Source: an uncultured Oscillospiraceae bacterium (GTDB taxonomy: Bacteria; Bacillota; Clostridia; Oscillospirales; Oscillospiraceae). Taken from it: a stretch of 23,183 nt of DNA. Positions 15,436 through 22,879 of this stretch are shown piece by piece (the stretch's first letter is position 1; each line of letters opens with the position of its first letter). The position numbers and the translations under genes were made by a program. The DNA lies in NCBI GenBank assembly GCA_910587395.1, contig CAJULJ010000042.1:1-23183 (forward strand), given 5' to 3'. The notes beneath the pieces were generated by a model, which was not told the origin of the DNA, did not search any database, and saw only the letters and a program-made list of their open reading frames with translations.

Positions 15436-16446
15436 TCACGTGCTCTCCCTCCGGATGATCTGGGTGAGCAGCATGATTTTCTGACTGACGGGGCTGCCCT
15501 CCAGAACGTCCAGCAACATACGGGCTGCGGCCAGGCTGACCTCCGCCAATTTGTTGTCCAGAGTGGTCAGGGCAGGGGTAAACAGCTGTCCATGCAGCGT
15601 GTTGTCCACCCCGGTGACCGCCACAGCCCGGGGCACGTCAATGCCCTGGGCCCGCAATTCCTGCAGGCATCCGATGGCCAGCATGTCGGTGGCGCAGAGG
15701 ACGCCCTCCACCTCCGGCAGCTCCTGGAGCATCTGACGGGCCGCAATGCGCCCGCGCTGAATGGAGTCCCGCGGATTGGTCCCCGCTCCAGGCGCGGTGA
15801 ATACGCACCGGCCGTCCGTGTCCAGGCCGCAGCGGAGCATCCCGGTGTAAAAGCCGCGCTGCTTGTTCAGGTTGGAGGGGGTGGCCACATCCATGATATA
15901 CGCCAGCCGCCGCCGTCCGGCCTGAGCCAGCATGGTCACACACTCCTCGGTGCCCCGCTCCTCGTCCACCAGCACGCTGTAGGTGTTGGGCAGGTCCAGC
16001 GCGCCGTTGACGAGCACCACCGGGATATTGGACAGGTGCTGCTCAATGCTCCGCCGCACCTCTGGCGTGCCGAACATGGAGCCGATCAGGATCACGCCTT
16101 CCACCCGGCGCTGCTCCAGGATGCGGATATAATCCACTTTGCGCTGCGGGTCGGCCCCTGTGCTGAAGGTGATGCAGGTATAGCTCCGTCTGGTCATCTC
16201 CTGTTCAATCACATAGGCCGATTCGGTGTGGTGCTCGACACGGATGTCCTCGATCAGGATGCCCACAAACCGGGAGGCCTGCATGACCAGCCCGCGTGCC
16301 GCGGCGTCGGGGGTATAGTCATATTCTGTCAAAAGCTGTTGGATGCGTTTGCGGGTGCTTTCCTTGATGCCCGGCTTATTGTTGATGACACGCGAAACCG
16401 TGCTGGCCGACACACCGGCTATCTGGGCTATGTCATAGATCGTCAT
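15436..16446 (-). CDS. LacI-family transcriptional repressor
   Basis: Regulator of 336 residues. The N-terminal helix-turn-helix MTIYDIAQIAGVSASTVSRV and hinge segment (GIKESTRKRIQQLLTEYDYTP) are textbook LacI/GalR. The periplasmic-binding-protein-like effector domain runs from about residue 60, with VDEERGTEECV, GVLCATDMLAIG and the C-terminal DNTLHGQLFTPALTTLDN motif. The ATG at 16446 lies 8 nt after AGGGAG; an in-frame extension to 16557 crosses the promoter and is rejected. It is encoded just upstream of the yia-like operon on the same strand but is separately promoted and terminated. The shared palindromes indicate that it represses both that operon and itself; the inducer is probably the transported sugar acid or a product of it. 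Confidence 0.93.
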   Translation of the reverse strand: MTIYDIAQIAGVSASTVSRVINNKPGIKESTRKRIQQLLTEYDYTPDAAARGLVMQASRFVGILIEDIRVEHHTESAYVIEQEMTRRSYTCITFSTGADPQRKVDYIRILEQRRVEGVILIGSMFGTPEVRRSIEQHLSNIPVVLVNGALDLPNTYSVLVDEERGTEECVTMLAQAGRRRLAYIMDVATPSNLNKQRGFYTGMLRCGLDTDGRCVFTAPGAGTNPRDSIQRGRIAARQMLQELPEVEGVLCATDMLAIGCLQELRAQGIDVPRAVAVTGVDNTLHGQLFTPALTTLDNKLAEVSLAAARMLLDVLEGSPVSQKIMLLTQIIRREST

Positions 16447-16477
16447 ACGCAACTCTCCCTGCCTGCCGCTTAAATTC

Positions 16478-16506
16478 ATTATAACAAACGATTGCAAAAA
16501 GCGCAA
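16478..16506 (-). promoter_or_regulatory. Regulator promoter with embedded operator O3
   Basis: Reading the - strand: TTGCGC (-35, 16506-16501), a 17-bp spacer and a perfect TATAAT (-10, 16483-16478), extended by TGT. The spacer contains TTTTGCAATCGTTTG; aligned to O1 this is ACAAACGATTGC on the + strand at 16484-16495, 10 of 12 positions. A repressor bound here would occlude polymerase, which points to autoregulation. Confidence 0.75.
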
Positions 16507-16599
16507 GCGGGGGAAAACGATATTTGAAAACGGCTTTGGTGGGTACAGCGGCGGCAAAGCCCGAGTGGTCCCGGCGCGGTTCCGTTCTCCTCCGTCGGC

Positions 16600-16655
16600 C
16601 CGTCCTGCCGGAGCGGCAGAGCCGGCCTGCGGTACTCTGTGGGGGACATGCCAAC
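16600..16655 (-). pseudogene. Possible remnant of an AraC-family C-terminus
   Basis: The - strand encodes VGMSPTEYRRPA at 16655-16620, the typical closing motif of an AraC/XylS DNA-binding domain. The expected helix-turn-helix residues before it are missing. There is no start codon or full domain. It may be a scrap left by recombination; chance similarity is possible because the motif is short. Confidence 0.3.
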
Positions 16656-16686
16656 GGCGCTTTTCCCTGTCCGCCGTCTGCCGACA

Positions 16687-16878
16687 CCGGAACTGCGCCT
16701 AGCCCACAAGCTCCACATATCCATTGACGAATACATATTCAAGGAAAAGCATGCTGTCAAAAGTTCCGCCCTCAGGCGGGTGAACACATTGCTGGATGGC
16801 CTGAACGACAAGGAACTTATCGTCATCGAGGGGGCTGCAAAGGGGGTGTATCAGTTAAGAGAACTGTTTGGAAGATAA
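16687..16878 (+). pseudogene. C-terminal fragment of an XRE-type regulator
   Basis: The frame encodes LRLAHKLHISIDEYIFKEKH followed by a segment containing LLDGLNDKELIVIEGAAKGVYQLREL and a stop. This resembles the tail of Firmicute helix-turn-helix (XRE) regulators, in which LAxxLxISIDExxF directly follows the DNA-binding domain. The helix-turn-helix itself is absent; the frame upstream encodes unrelated Pro/Arg-rich sequence and no ribosome site precedes an ATG. I therefore call it a 5'-truncated pseudogene. It abuts the possible AraC remnant on the opposite strand, so 16,520-16,880 looks like a junction of broken regulator genes. Confidence 0.45.
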
Positions 16879-16894
16879 TGCTTTGCCAAAGGCA

Positions 16895-16939
16895 CAAAAA
16901 GCCGGTGAACTTGTAAACTTTCTCATAAGTTCATCGGCT
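16895..16939 (-). terminator. Terminator of the surface-redox gene cluster
   Basis: A 13-bp stem (AGCCGGTGAACTT at 16900-16912 with AAGTTCATCGGCT at 16927-16939, one G-T wobble) with a 14-nt loop. On the - strand it is followed by TTTTTG. It lies after the SLH-flavodoxin stop codon and ends that operon. The gap from 16,880 to 17,017 holds nothing else I recognise. Confidence 0.8.
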
Positions 16940-17017
16940 CTGCGTCTATGTGTCTGGCTCTTTCGTGACAATGATAATGTTCATAACCAGCAGGAGCAAA
17001 ATCGCATCATATAAACT

Positions 17018-18199
17018 TTAATTGGCCGTAATGCCCAGATTAAGACCGTTTACCCACTCAATTATAGTGCTGCGGGAAGTACTGCCGCTGAAGCGCCGCC
17101 CATCCAGCCAAATGGTGCCATTGGTCAGCCCACGAATATTAGAGACGCTGTTTGCAATACCGCTGCCGCCGGAGGTACAGAAGGGAACGATCGTTTTTCC
17201 GTTCAGGTTTTCGCTCTCCAGGAACGTGTAGATGATGCGCGGTGCGTCGTTATTCCAGATGGGGTAGCCCAGGAACGCCACGTCATACTGCTCCATGTTG
17301 CTCACCCTGTTGGAGATCGCGGGGCGGGCGTCGGGGTCGTGCTGTTCCGTTACAGTGCGGCAGTTGGGATCGGTGCAGTCCAGATCGGCGGCGGTGTAGG
17401 GCTGTGCGGCGGTGATCTCATGGAGCGTTGCCGTGTCGGTTCCCAGCGCGGTCACAATATTCTGGGCAACGCCTCGGGTGGTGCCCGTGCCGGAGAAGTA
17501 AGCCACCAGGATTCTGGCATTGCTGTCCGCGGTGGGCGTGGGATCTGGCACCGGGTCAGGCGTAGGAACAGGCTGCTCCCTGCGGGTGTAGTTCATCAGG
17601 ACCGTGGCAACCTCGGCGCGAGTGGCGCTGTCCTGGGGAGCAAAGATGTTGCCCGTTCTGCCGTTCATAATCCCGTTGGCACGCGCCCAGTCAACAGCGT
17701 CCACCGCATAGGAATCAATGGTGTCTCCGTCGGCAAAACCAGCACTTTGTCCAGCTTCCGGGCTGCCCTCGCAGCGCCACAGGATGGTGGCAATCTGCTC
17801 ACGGCTCACCGGGTCGTTGGTTCCGAACAGGCCGTTGCCATAGCCGCCCATGATCTGCTCCGACGCCGCCCAGCGCACCGCCTCGGTGTACCAATCATTG
17901 CCTGCCACGTCGGAGAACTGCATCAAGTAGTTCACCACAGACTCGTCCGCGATTCGCCACAGGACGGTTGCCAGCATAGCGCGAGTCATAGTCGCGTTGG
18001 GAGAAAATGCGTTGCCGCCGGTGCCGCTCATCAATTCGTTTTCATGGCAGTACATCACCGCTTCGGCGTACCAATCGTTGGTACTCACGTCGGAAAAACC
18101 GGTGTCGTCCACGGCGGCAAAGGCCGTTGTAGAAAGGGCCAGCGCCAGGATCAGCGCCAGTGCCAGGACAGCGGCAATCCACTTTTTCATATTCTGCAT
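17018..18199 (-). CDS. Surface-anchored flavodoxin with three SLH domains
   Basis: Secreted protein of 393 residues with an unusual layout. A signal peptide (about 1-28, ending TTAFA-A) is followed by three S-layer-homology domains: about 34-85 (GFSDVSTNDWYAEAV), 91-150 (FSDVAGNDWYTEAV) and 155-207 (AVDAVDWARANGIMNG). A Pro-rich linker (about 213-227) leads to a flavodoxin-like domain from about 230. The FMN phosphate loop is intact (AYFSGTGTTRGVA), and later segments YDVAFLGYPIWNNDAPR and GKTIVPFCTSGGSG match Flavodoxin_4. SLH domains bind pyruvylated secondary cell-wall polymer, so the FMN domain should sit on the cell surface. The ATG at 18199 has AGGAG 9 nt upstream. It is the last gene of a four-gene cluster that also encodes a lipoprotein flavodoxin. 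The electron donor and acceptor are unknown. Confidence 0.88.
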   Translation of the reverse strand: MQNMKKWIAAVLALALILALALSTTAFAAVDDTGFSDVSTNDWYAEAVMYCHENELMSGTGGNAFSPNATMTRAMLATVLWRIADESVVNYLMQFSDVAGNDWYTEAVRWAASEQIMGGYGNGLFGTNDPVSREQIATILWRCEGSPEAGQSAGFADGDTIDSYAVDAVDWARANGIMNGRTGNIFAPQDSATRAEVATVLMNYTRREQPVPTPDPVPDPTPTADSNARILVAYFSGTGTTRGVAQNIVTALGTDTATLHEITAAQPYTAADLDCTDPNCRTVTEQHDPDARPAISNRVSNMEQYDVAFLGYPIWNNDAPRIIYTFLESENLNGKTIVPFCTSGGSGIANSVSNIRGLTNGTIWLDGRRFSGSTSRSTIIEWVNGLNLGITAN

Positions 18200-18241
18200 G
18201 GTTCATATCTCCTTTTCTGATTTTTATCATCAACTTTATTA

Positions 18242-19336
18242 TCAACGTCCAAAATAAGCGAAGATTTCAGTCATGCGATTTGCCTGAGAAACATGGAAAG
18301 GACAGCGTTTATCACAATGGCCGCACTTTACGCAGTCGCCCGCCTTCTTTTCCAGCTTGTCGTAGTGATCATGGGCCAATTGGTCCCCGGCCCTGGACAG
18401 GTCATAATATTTGTTGGTAAGCCCCACGTCCAATCCAGCCGGACAGGGCTGACAGTGGTTACAGTAAACGCATTTCCCCGCCGCGTCTTGGGGGGCAAAG
18501 GAGCCGAGAATGGAATAATCCTTTTCCTCGGTTGTGGCGTTCAGGAAACCAAGGATACGCCGCAGGTCGGCCCGGTCGCGAATACCGGGCAGCACCGTCA
18601 GGACGCCGGGCTTATCCAAAGCGTATTGGATGCACTGATATTCCGTCAGGGCCTTGCCAAAGGGAGATGTTCGTGCGTTGAGCAGTTGTCCGCCGCTGAA
18701 CGCCTTCATGACGGAAATGCCCACACCTTCGGCCTCGCACCGGCGGTAGAGCGCGGAGCGCTCATCCACGCTGCCGATGGCATACTCTCCATGACGGTAG
18801 TCGTATCCGGGATTGATGCTGAACATCACCATATCAATCACACCCATGTCCAGCACCTTATTCACCAGCCGGGGCGTGTGGGAGGACAGGCCGATGTGCC
18901 GGACGGTCCCCTCTTGCTTTAACTGCTGAATGTACTCCAATATCCCGCTTTTCAGCACAGTGTTCAAATCAGATTCCTCGTCGATACAATGGAGAAAGCC
19001 AAAGTCGATGTAATCTGTTCTGAGGGCGGAAAGCTGCCAGCCGATGGAGCGTTTGATGGTATCCAAATCAGTGGTCCAACCGTATTTTCCGGTCTGATAG
19101 TTCGCGCCGAAGTGGATTTGAAAATAGAGCTTGTTCCGCATCCCGTTGATGGCGCGGCCATAGGCGGGAAAAGGGGCCGCGTCGGCGGAAGCCATATCAA
19201 AAAAATTGATTCCGGCCTCCAAGGCCATCGTCATAACGGCCTCGGCCTCTTTTTCCCCGGCCATGCCGATGGAGCTGGTGCCCAGGCCCAGGATGCTGAT
19301 CGTTTCTTCCCCGTGGGGGAGCTTTCGGCATTCCAT
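18242..19336 (-). CDS. Aldo/keto reductase with C-terminal 4Fe-4S domain
   Basis: Oxidoreductase of 364 residues. The TIM-barrel aldo/keto reductase part (about 1-270) opens LGLGTSSIGMAG and holds FFDMASA with the conserved Asp, and LHCIDEE with the His. The canonical catalytic Lys position reads YFQIHFG, so the usual Lys is not evident; I believe this is typical of the ferredoxin-like subfamily. The C-terminus carries two Cys clusters: CVYCNHCQPCP, and CVKCGHCDKRCP near the end, of the CxxCxxCxxxCP type, which can ligate 4Fe-4S centres. The ATG at 19336 has GGAGG 8 nt upstream; a TTG at 19351 overlaps that site and is rejected. No signal peptide is present, so it is cytoplasmic. It lies between the MATE and SLH-flavodoxin genes. 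The substrate is unknown. Confidence 0.9.
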   Translation of the reverse strand: MECRKLPHGEETISILGLGTSSIGMAGEKEAEAVMTMALEAGINFFDMASADAAPFPAYGRAINGMRNKLYFQIHFGANYQTGKYGWTTDLDTIKRSIGWQLSALRTDYIDFGFLHCIDEESDLNTVLKSGILEYIQQLKQEGTVRHIGLSSHTPRLVNKVLDMGVIDMVMFSINPGYDYRHGEYAIGSVDERSALYRRCEAEGVGISVMKAFSGGQLLNARTSPFGKALTEYQCIQYALDKPGVLTVLPGIRDRADLRRILGFLNATTEEKDYSILGSFAPQDAAGKCVYCNHCQPCPAGLDVGLTNKYYDLSRAGDQLAHDHYDKLEKKAGDCVKCGHCDKRCPFHVSQANRMTEIFAYFGR

Positions 19337-19357
19337 GTTCGATTCCTCCAATCAAGA

Positions 19358-20678
19358 TCAAGCGATAGCGCGGCAATTCTGCCAGCTCTTTTTGCGGTAT
19401 CGCAGGATAAAGCATACGGACCGGGCCAGCCAGTCCATTCCCATGGCAACCCAGACGCCGATGATGCCCCAGCCAAGAACCATGCCAAACAGCAGCGCCG
19501 AGCCCAGCCGGAACACCAGCATACAGCCCGCGCCCACGTACATGGTATGCTTCGCGTCCCCCGCCGCCCGCAGGCTGTTGGCGAGGTTGAAGGACGTAGG
19601 GTGGAGCAGCGCGGCCAGACGCAGGGTTTCCGGCTCCAGGTCGTACAGCCGCAGGAGCAGGGGCGGGGCCAGACAGACAAGGCCCCCGAGGGCGGCAGTA
19701 TAGAGATAGGAGACCTTCATGAGCTGTTTGGTGTAATGCTCCGCCTGTTCATACTCATGGGCGCCGGCACATTGCCCTACCACGGTGATGATGGCTAAAT
19801 TGACCGCGTTGACCACCATGACGGCGATCTGGTCAATGCTGTTGGCTACGCCGTTGGCGGCAATCTGCACCGTTCCAAAGTGGGACACGATGCTGGTGAC
19901 AAGTACCCGGCCCAGGGCGAATAGCCCGTTCTCAATGCCGCCTGGGACCGCAATGCGCAGGATGCAATGGACTTCCTCTGGATTCCATGCAAAAATGCTG
20001 CGAAAACTTAGCCGCACCGCATTCCCAGGACGGAAGGCTAGGGCGGAAAGCCAGGGCGGAAAGGAGCACAGCCGCCATGGCTTTGGAAATCAGCGTGGGG
20101 ACGGCCACCCCCAGCACACCCGCCCGGAGCAGAAACATGCCTGTTAAATCGCCCGCGATGTTGAGCACATTCATCAGGATGGAGACATACATGGTCACGT
20201 TTGTTCGGCCCATGGCCCGGAACTGCGCCGCCGCCGCGTTGTAAACGCCCAGGAAGGGGAAGGAACAGGCGGTGACGAAAAAGTAGGTCAGCGCCGCGTC
20301 CATCACAGCCGGTTCCACCGTGCCGAAGAACAGGCGCAAAATCGTCCGCTGGCCTAACACGCACACCAGCGCGATGCCGGAGGAAAACAGAGTGGATACC
20401 GTCATGAGCTGGCCTGCTGAAAATTTTGCTTTGTCCGGCTGGCCGCTGCCCAGGTATTGGGACAGAATGACCGCGCCGCCGGTGGTCAGGGCAGTCAGGA
20501 CAGTCAGGACAGTAATGACAAGGTAGTTCACCATGTCCACCAGAGCCACGCCGGACACGGCGGTTTCCCCCACGCTGGATACCATTACCGTGTCCACCAT
20601 GCCCACCAGCATGACCAAGACCTGCTCGATCGCCAGAGGGCACAGGAGGTTCTTCAAATCCTTGTTGGAAAACAGCAT
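19358..20678 (-). pseudogene. MATE-family efflux transporter, frameshifted by a 13-bp repeat
   Basis: The 5' frame (from the ATG at 20678) encodes about 217 residues of a MATE transporter: VLVMLVGMVDTVMVSSVGETAVSGVAL, GGAVILSQYLG, and the AAAAQFRAMGRT loop. It then runs off into nonsense and stops at 19932. The second half continues in another frame from about 20018 (RLSFRSIFAWNPEEV, PGGIENGLFALGRV) to 19358. The break coincides with a three-copy 13-bp tandem repeat at 20025-20063. Removing one copy gives 1308 bp, a 435-residue protein of normal length, reading ALAFRPGNAVRLSFRS across the join. MATE proteins export drugs or metabolites using ion gradients. As written, the gene gives only a half transporter. 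It could be a recent mutant or a slipped-strand on/off switch. Confidence 0.85.
20025..20063. repeat. Three-copy 13-bp tandem repeat inside the MATE gene
   Basis: Units on the + strand: CCAGGACGGAAGG (20025-20037), CTAGGGCGGAAAG (20038-20050) and CCAGGGCGGAAAG (20051-20063). Units two and three differ at one base and the first differs from the third at two. Thirteen is not a multiple of three, so gain or loss of a unit switches the reading frame; two copies would be in frame. Confidence 0.9.
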
Positions 20679-20723
20679 ACGATCTCGCCTCGATTTAGAA
20701 ATGGTCTACAGCTTACAACATAC

Positions 20724-21637
20724 TCAGTATTCCAGCCGGTCCAACCAGCTTTGCACGGTGGACCGGGCGGCATCCAACGGTGTGTCCATCCCTGGACGCT
20801 GAACGCCCACCGCGTCCAGCACCGTGGCATTGGGCACAGCCGCCCGGATGTCCCTGACGCTGGCGGCAAGGCCGCTGGTTCCGTGGCACAGAAAGGGATC
20901 ACGGTCTTTCCTGAGAAATCGCAGCTGTCCAGGAAGGTGAACACCGCCATGGGGCAGGTTGCCCACCAATCCGGGTATCCCAGGAAAATCACGTCATAGT
21001 CCGCCATATTTGCCACCGTTCCTGTCAACGCCGGTCGGGCGTTGGCGGCTTTTTCATCGGCTGCCCGGTCCAAGCATTCGTCATAATCGCTGGAATAGGG
21101 GTCCGCTGTCACGATGGAGAACAGGTCCCCGCCTGTTCCGGCTTGAATCCAAGCGGCCATCTGCGCCACATGGCCGGGGGCCAAAACGCTGGCGGAGGTG
21201 GTGGCGTCCACATCCACCGCTGAGGAGTCCCCTACAACTGTGTGTTCCACCCAGGTGAAATAGGCAATCAGGATTTTGCGCTCTTGCACCTCCGGCTGTG
21301 CGCTGCCATCAGTAGGTTCCGGTTGGAGCTGTGCCGGGGGCGGTTCTGATTCAGAAATTGACTCTTCCGGTTCTTCAGAAGGAGGCTTGCTCTCCGGGGG
21401 CAGCGACACATGGAATTCCGGTCCACGATCCTCCGGCTCCACAGGGATGTCACCTGTTTCCAGTGCGTCAGATTCTTTTGGGAGAAGTGGAGTGGATAGT
21501 TCGGGTCCCGAGCTTTGCGATTCAGAATGATCTGCCGGTGAATTTGTGGATGCTGCCGGAATGTCTGCGCTGCCGCAGGCCGTCAGCCCTACAAATGCCA
21601 GTACGCAGATCGTACCTGCCCACAGCCTTTTTTTCAT
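20724..21637 (-). pseudogene. Lipoprotein flavodoxin with a one-base frameshift
   Basis: The ATG at 21637, with AAGGAGGTAC upstream, opens a lipoprotein signal ending LTAC with lipidated Cys21. About 100 residues of Ser/Pro/Glu-rich low-complexity tether follow, then a Flavodoxin_4-type domain: KILIAYFTWVEHT, GGDLFSIVTADPYSSDYDECL, YDVIFLGYPDWW and SGKTVIPFC. Just after PFC the frame is lost. The correct continuation, HGTSGLAASVRDIRAAVPNA to LDRLEY, lies in the next frame and stops at 20724. A missing C in the CC run at about 20885-20886 (GG on +) explains this: the length becomes 915 bp, encoding 304 residues. The protein would be an extracellular, membrane-tethered FMN electron carrier. A sequencing or assembly error is a real alternative to a true mutation. 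It is the first gene of the cluster, 45 bp before the MATE gene. Confidence 0.85.
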
Positions 21638-21652
21638 ACTGTACCTCCTTCC

Positions 21653-21910
21653 CATGCAGGCCGGCGAGTATGTCACGGACATCTATCTGGACTTCGGCAA
21701 GGTGCCTGTGGGCTTCCAGTCCACCAGCAACCCCACACTGACCGTCCAAGTCCTGGGCACCATCGCCAACGGCTATCAGATCATCAACCGGGCCAATGTG
21801 GGCGGCAAGTACCAGGGCACCTGGCAGACCGGCCGGGCCAGCTGGGTCACTGTCGTGCGCAAGCTGACCCCCAATCCCTCCCTGCCCAAGACGGGCTATT
21901 GGTCCATTCG
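21653..21910 (+). pseudogene. C-terminal remnant of a surface protein ending in LPKTG
   Basis: The frame encodes AGEYVTDIYLDFGKVPVGF, then TLTVQVLGTIANGYQIINRANVGGKY and finally PNPSLPKTGYW. This resembles the tail of repetitive surface proteins carried by conjugative elements in gut Firmicutes; the assignment is from memory of such sequences. LPKTG looks like a sortase motif, but no hydrophobic tail follows: the frame instead runs through a terminator hairpin. The upstream part is the reverse strand of the flavodoxin leader, so the homology begins abruptly near 21653. That point, 2-3 bases beyond the flavodoxin ribosome site, is a likely recombination breakpoint. There is no credible start codon or ribosome site. 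Confidence 0.55.
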
Positions 21911-21913
21911 CAA

Positions 21914-21944
21914 GGGGCGGTCCTCTTTTTCAGAGGACCGCCCC
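21914..21944 (+). terminator. Hairpin terminator after the surface-protein remnant
   Basis: Perfect 13-bp stem, GGGGCGGTCCTCT at 21914-21926 with AGAGGACCGCCCC at 21932-21944, with loop TTTTC, then CATTTTAACATTT. It separates the remnant from the HD-GYP gene. Confidence 0.8.
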
Positions 21945-21973
21945 CATTTTAACATTTACGAGGTGATATGACC

Positions 21974-22492
21974 ATGAACATGGAACAAACCTTCGCTGTT
22001 ATCCCGGTCCTGTCCGCATTGGAGATCCGGCTGTACTCCACCTTGGCCCTGCTCCATGATGTGGGAAAGCGGGCCATCCCGCAGGAAATCCTCAATAAGC
22101 CCGGCTCCCTGACCAAAGAGGAGTTTGAGGTGATGAAGACCCATACCACTCAGGGCTGCGACCTGCTGGAGCGGGTGCCGGAGCGGAAAGATTGCGGGGC
22201 GTTCCCCGCTATCTGCGACGTCTGCCGCCACCACCATGAGAGGTGGGACGGTTCCGGTTACCCGGACCGGCTGGCTGGGGACAGTATTACGCCCTGGGTA
22301 CAGGTGGTGGGGCTGGCGGACGCCTTTGACGCCTTGGTGCATCCCCGGGTCTATAAGCACGCGTTCACCCAGCGGCAGGCGGAAGATATGATCGTGACCG
22401 GGGCCTGTGGCGTCTTTGACCCGCTCCTCTTGGCCTGCTTTGCAAAGCACATCCGAGAAATCTCTCAAATAGTCTACTCGTCTATTGGCTGA
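21974..22492 (+). CDS. N-terminally truncated HD-GYP domain protein
   Basis: 172 residues from the ATG at 21974, which has GAGGTG 8 nt upstream; an ATG at 21968 is too close to that site. It contains most of an HD-GYP cyclic-di-GMP phosphodiesterase core: LLHDVGK with His28/Asp29, KPGSLTKEEFEVMKTHTTQG, HHHERWDGSGYPDRLAGD carrying the GYP-type motif, and VVGLADAFDALVHPRVYK. The first helix with its conserved His, and any receiver or sensor domain, is missing, so it is shorter than intact family members. It may be a stand-alone remnant translated from a new start, or a dead gene end. Its 3' end overlaps the convergent MmcQ/YjbR gene by 19 bp. Activity cannot be assumed without the missing helix. 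Confidence 0.6.
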   Translation: MNMEQTFAVIPVLSALEIRLYSTLALLHDVGKRAIPQEILNKPGSLTKEEFEVMKTHTTQGCDLLERVPERKDCGAFPAICDVCRHHHERWDGSGYPDRLAGDSITPWVQVVGLADAFDALVHPRVYKHAFTQRQAEDMIVTGACGVFDPLLLACFAKHIREISQIVYSSIG

Positions 22493-22878
22493 TTTTGTTT
22501 TCGCTTACGCTTAGGCACAACGCTGTTATAGCTCAGTTCCAGCAGTGGGATGATCTGATCGTCAGGAACAGAATCATCCAGGACAATCGAAATCCAGTGG
22601 TTTTTGTTCATGTGATACGCCGGGAGAAACCCCTTTGTGGAGAGCAGCGAACCGATCATGATGGTGCTGCACTTGATGTCCATAACGTCGAGGGCTTCTT
22701 CTCCCATCAAGCCCAGCTTCTCCGGGAGAACGCGCATCATGGCGGCGTACCACTTTTTGCTGGCGGAGTGGCGAAATATCGCGTTGCCTGGACTGTCGGC
22801 CCAGAGATATTCCGCTTCCGTCCCGTAGGTGTCCTGTATGTACTGCGTGATACGTTCACGCTGCGATGAATGGGCCAT
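22474..22878 (-). CDS. MmcQ/YjbR family protein
   Basis: 134 residues of the MmcQ/YjbR (DUF419) fold, a small double-wing domain sometimes proposed to bind DNA. The recognisable pattern is AEYLWADSPGNAIFRHSASKKWYAAMM, then VMDIKCSTIMIGSLLSTKGFLPAYHMNKNHWISIVLD and LLELSYNSVV, which matches the family order (FRH..NKKWFA, LPAYHMNK.HWI, SY). The start at 22878 has GGTGA 7 nt upstream, inside the end of the zinc-ribbon gene, so the two are co-transcribed. The Lys/Arg-rich tail (PKRKRKQNQ) is unusual but short. The exact role is unknown for the family. Confidence 0.85.
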   Translation of the reverse strand: MAHSSQRERITQYIQDTYGTEAEYLWADSPGNAIFRHSASKKWYAAMMRVLPEKLGLMGEEALDVMDIKCSTIMIGSLLSTKGFLPAYHMNKNHWISIVLDDSVPDDQIIPLLELSYNSVVPKRKRKQNQPIDE

Positions 22879-22879
22879 T

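Noticed and set aside
20025..20063. CRISPR-like repeat
   Set aside because: Units are directly adjacent with no spacers and lie inside a coding sequence, so they form a tandem duplication.
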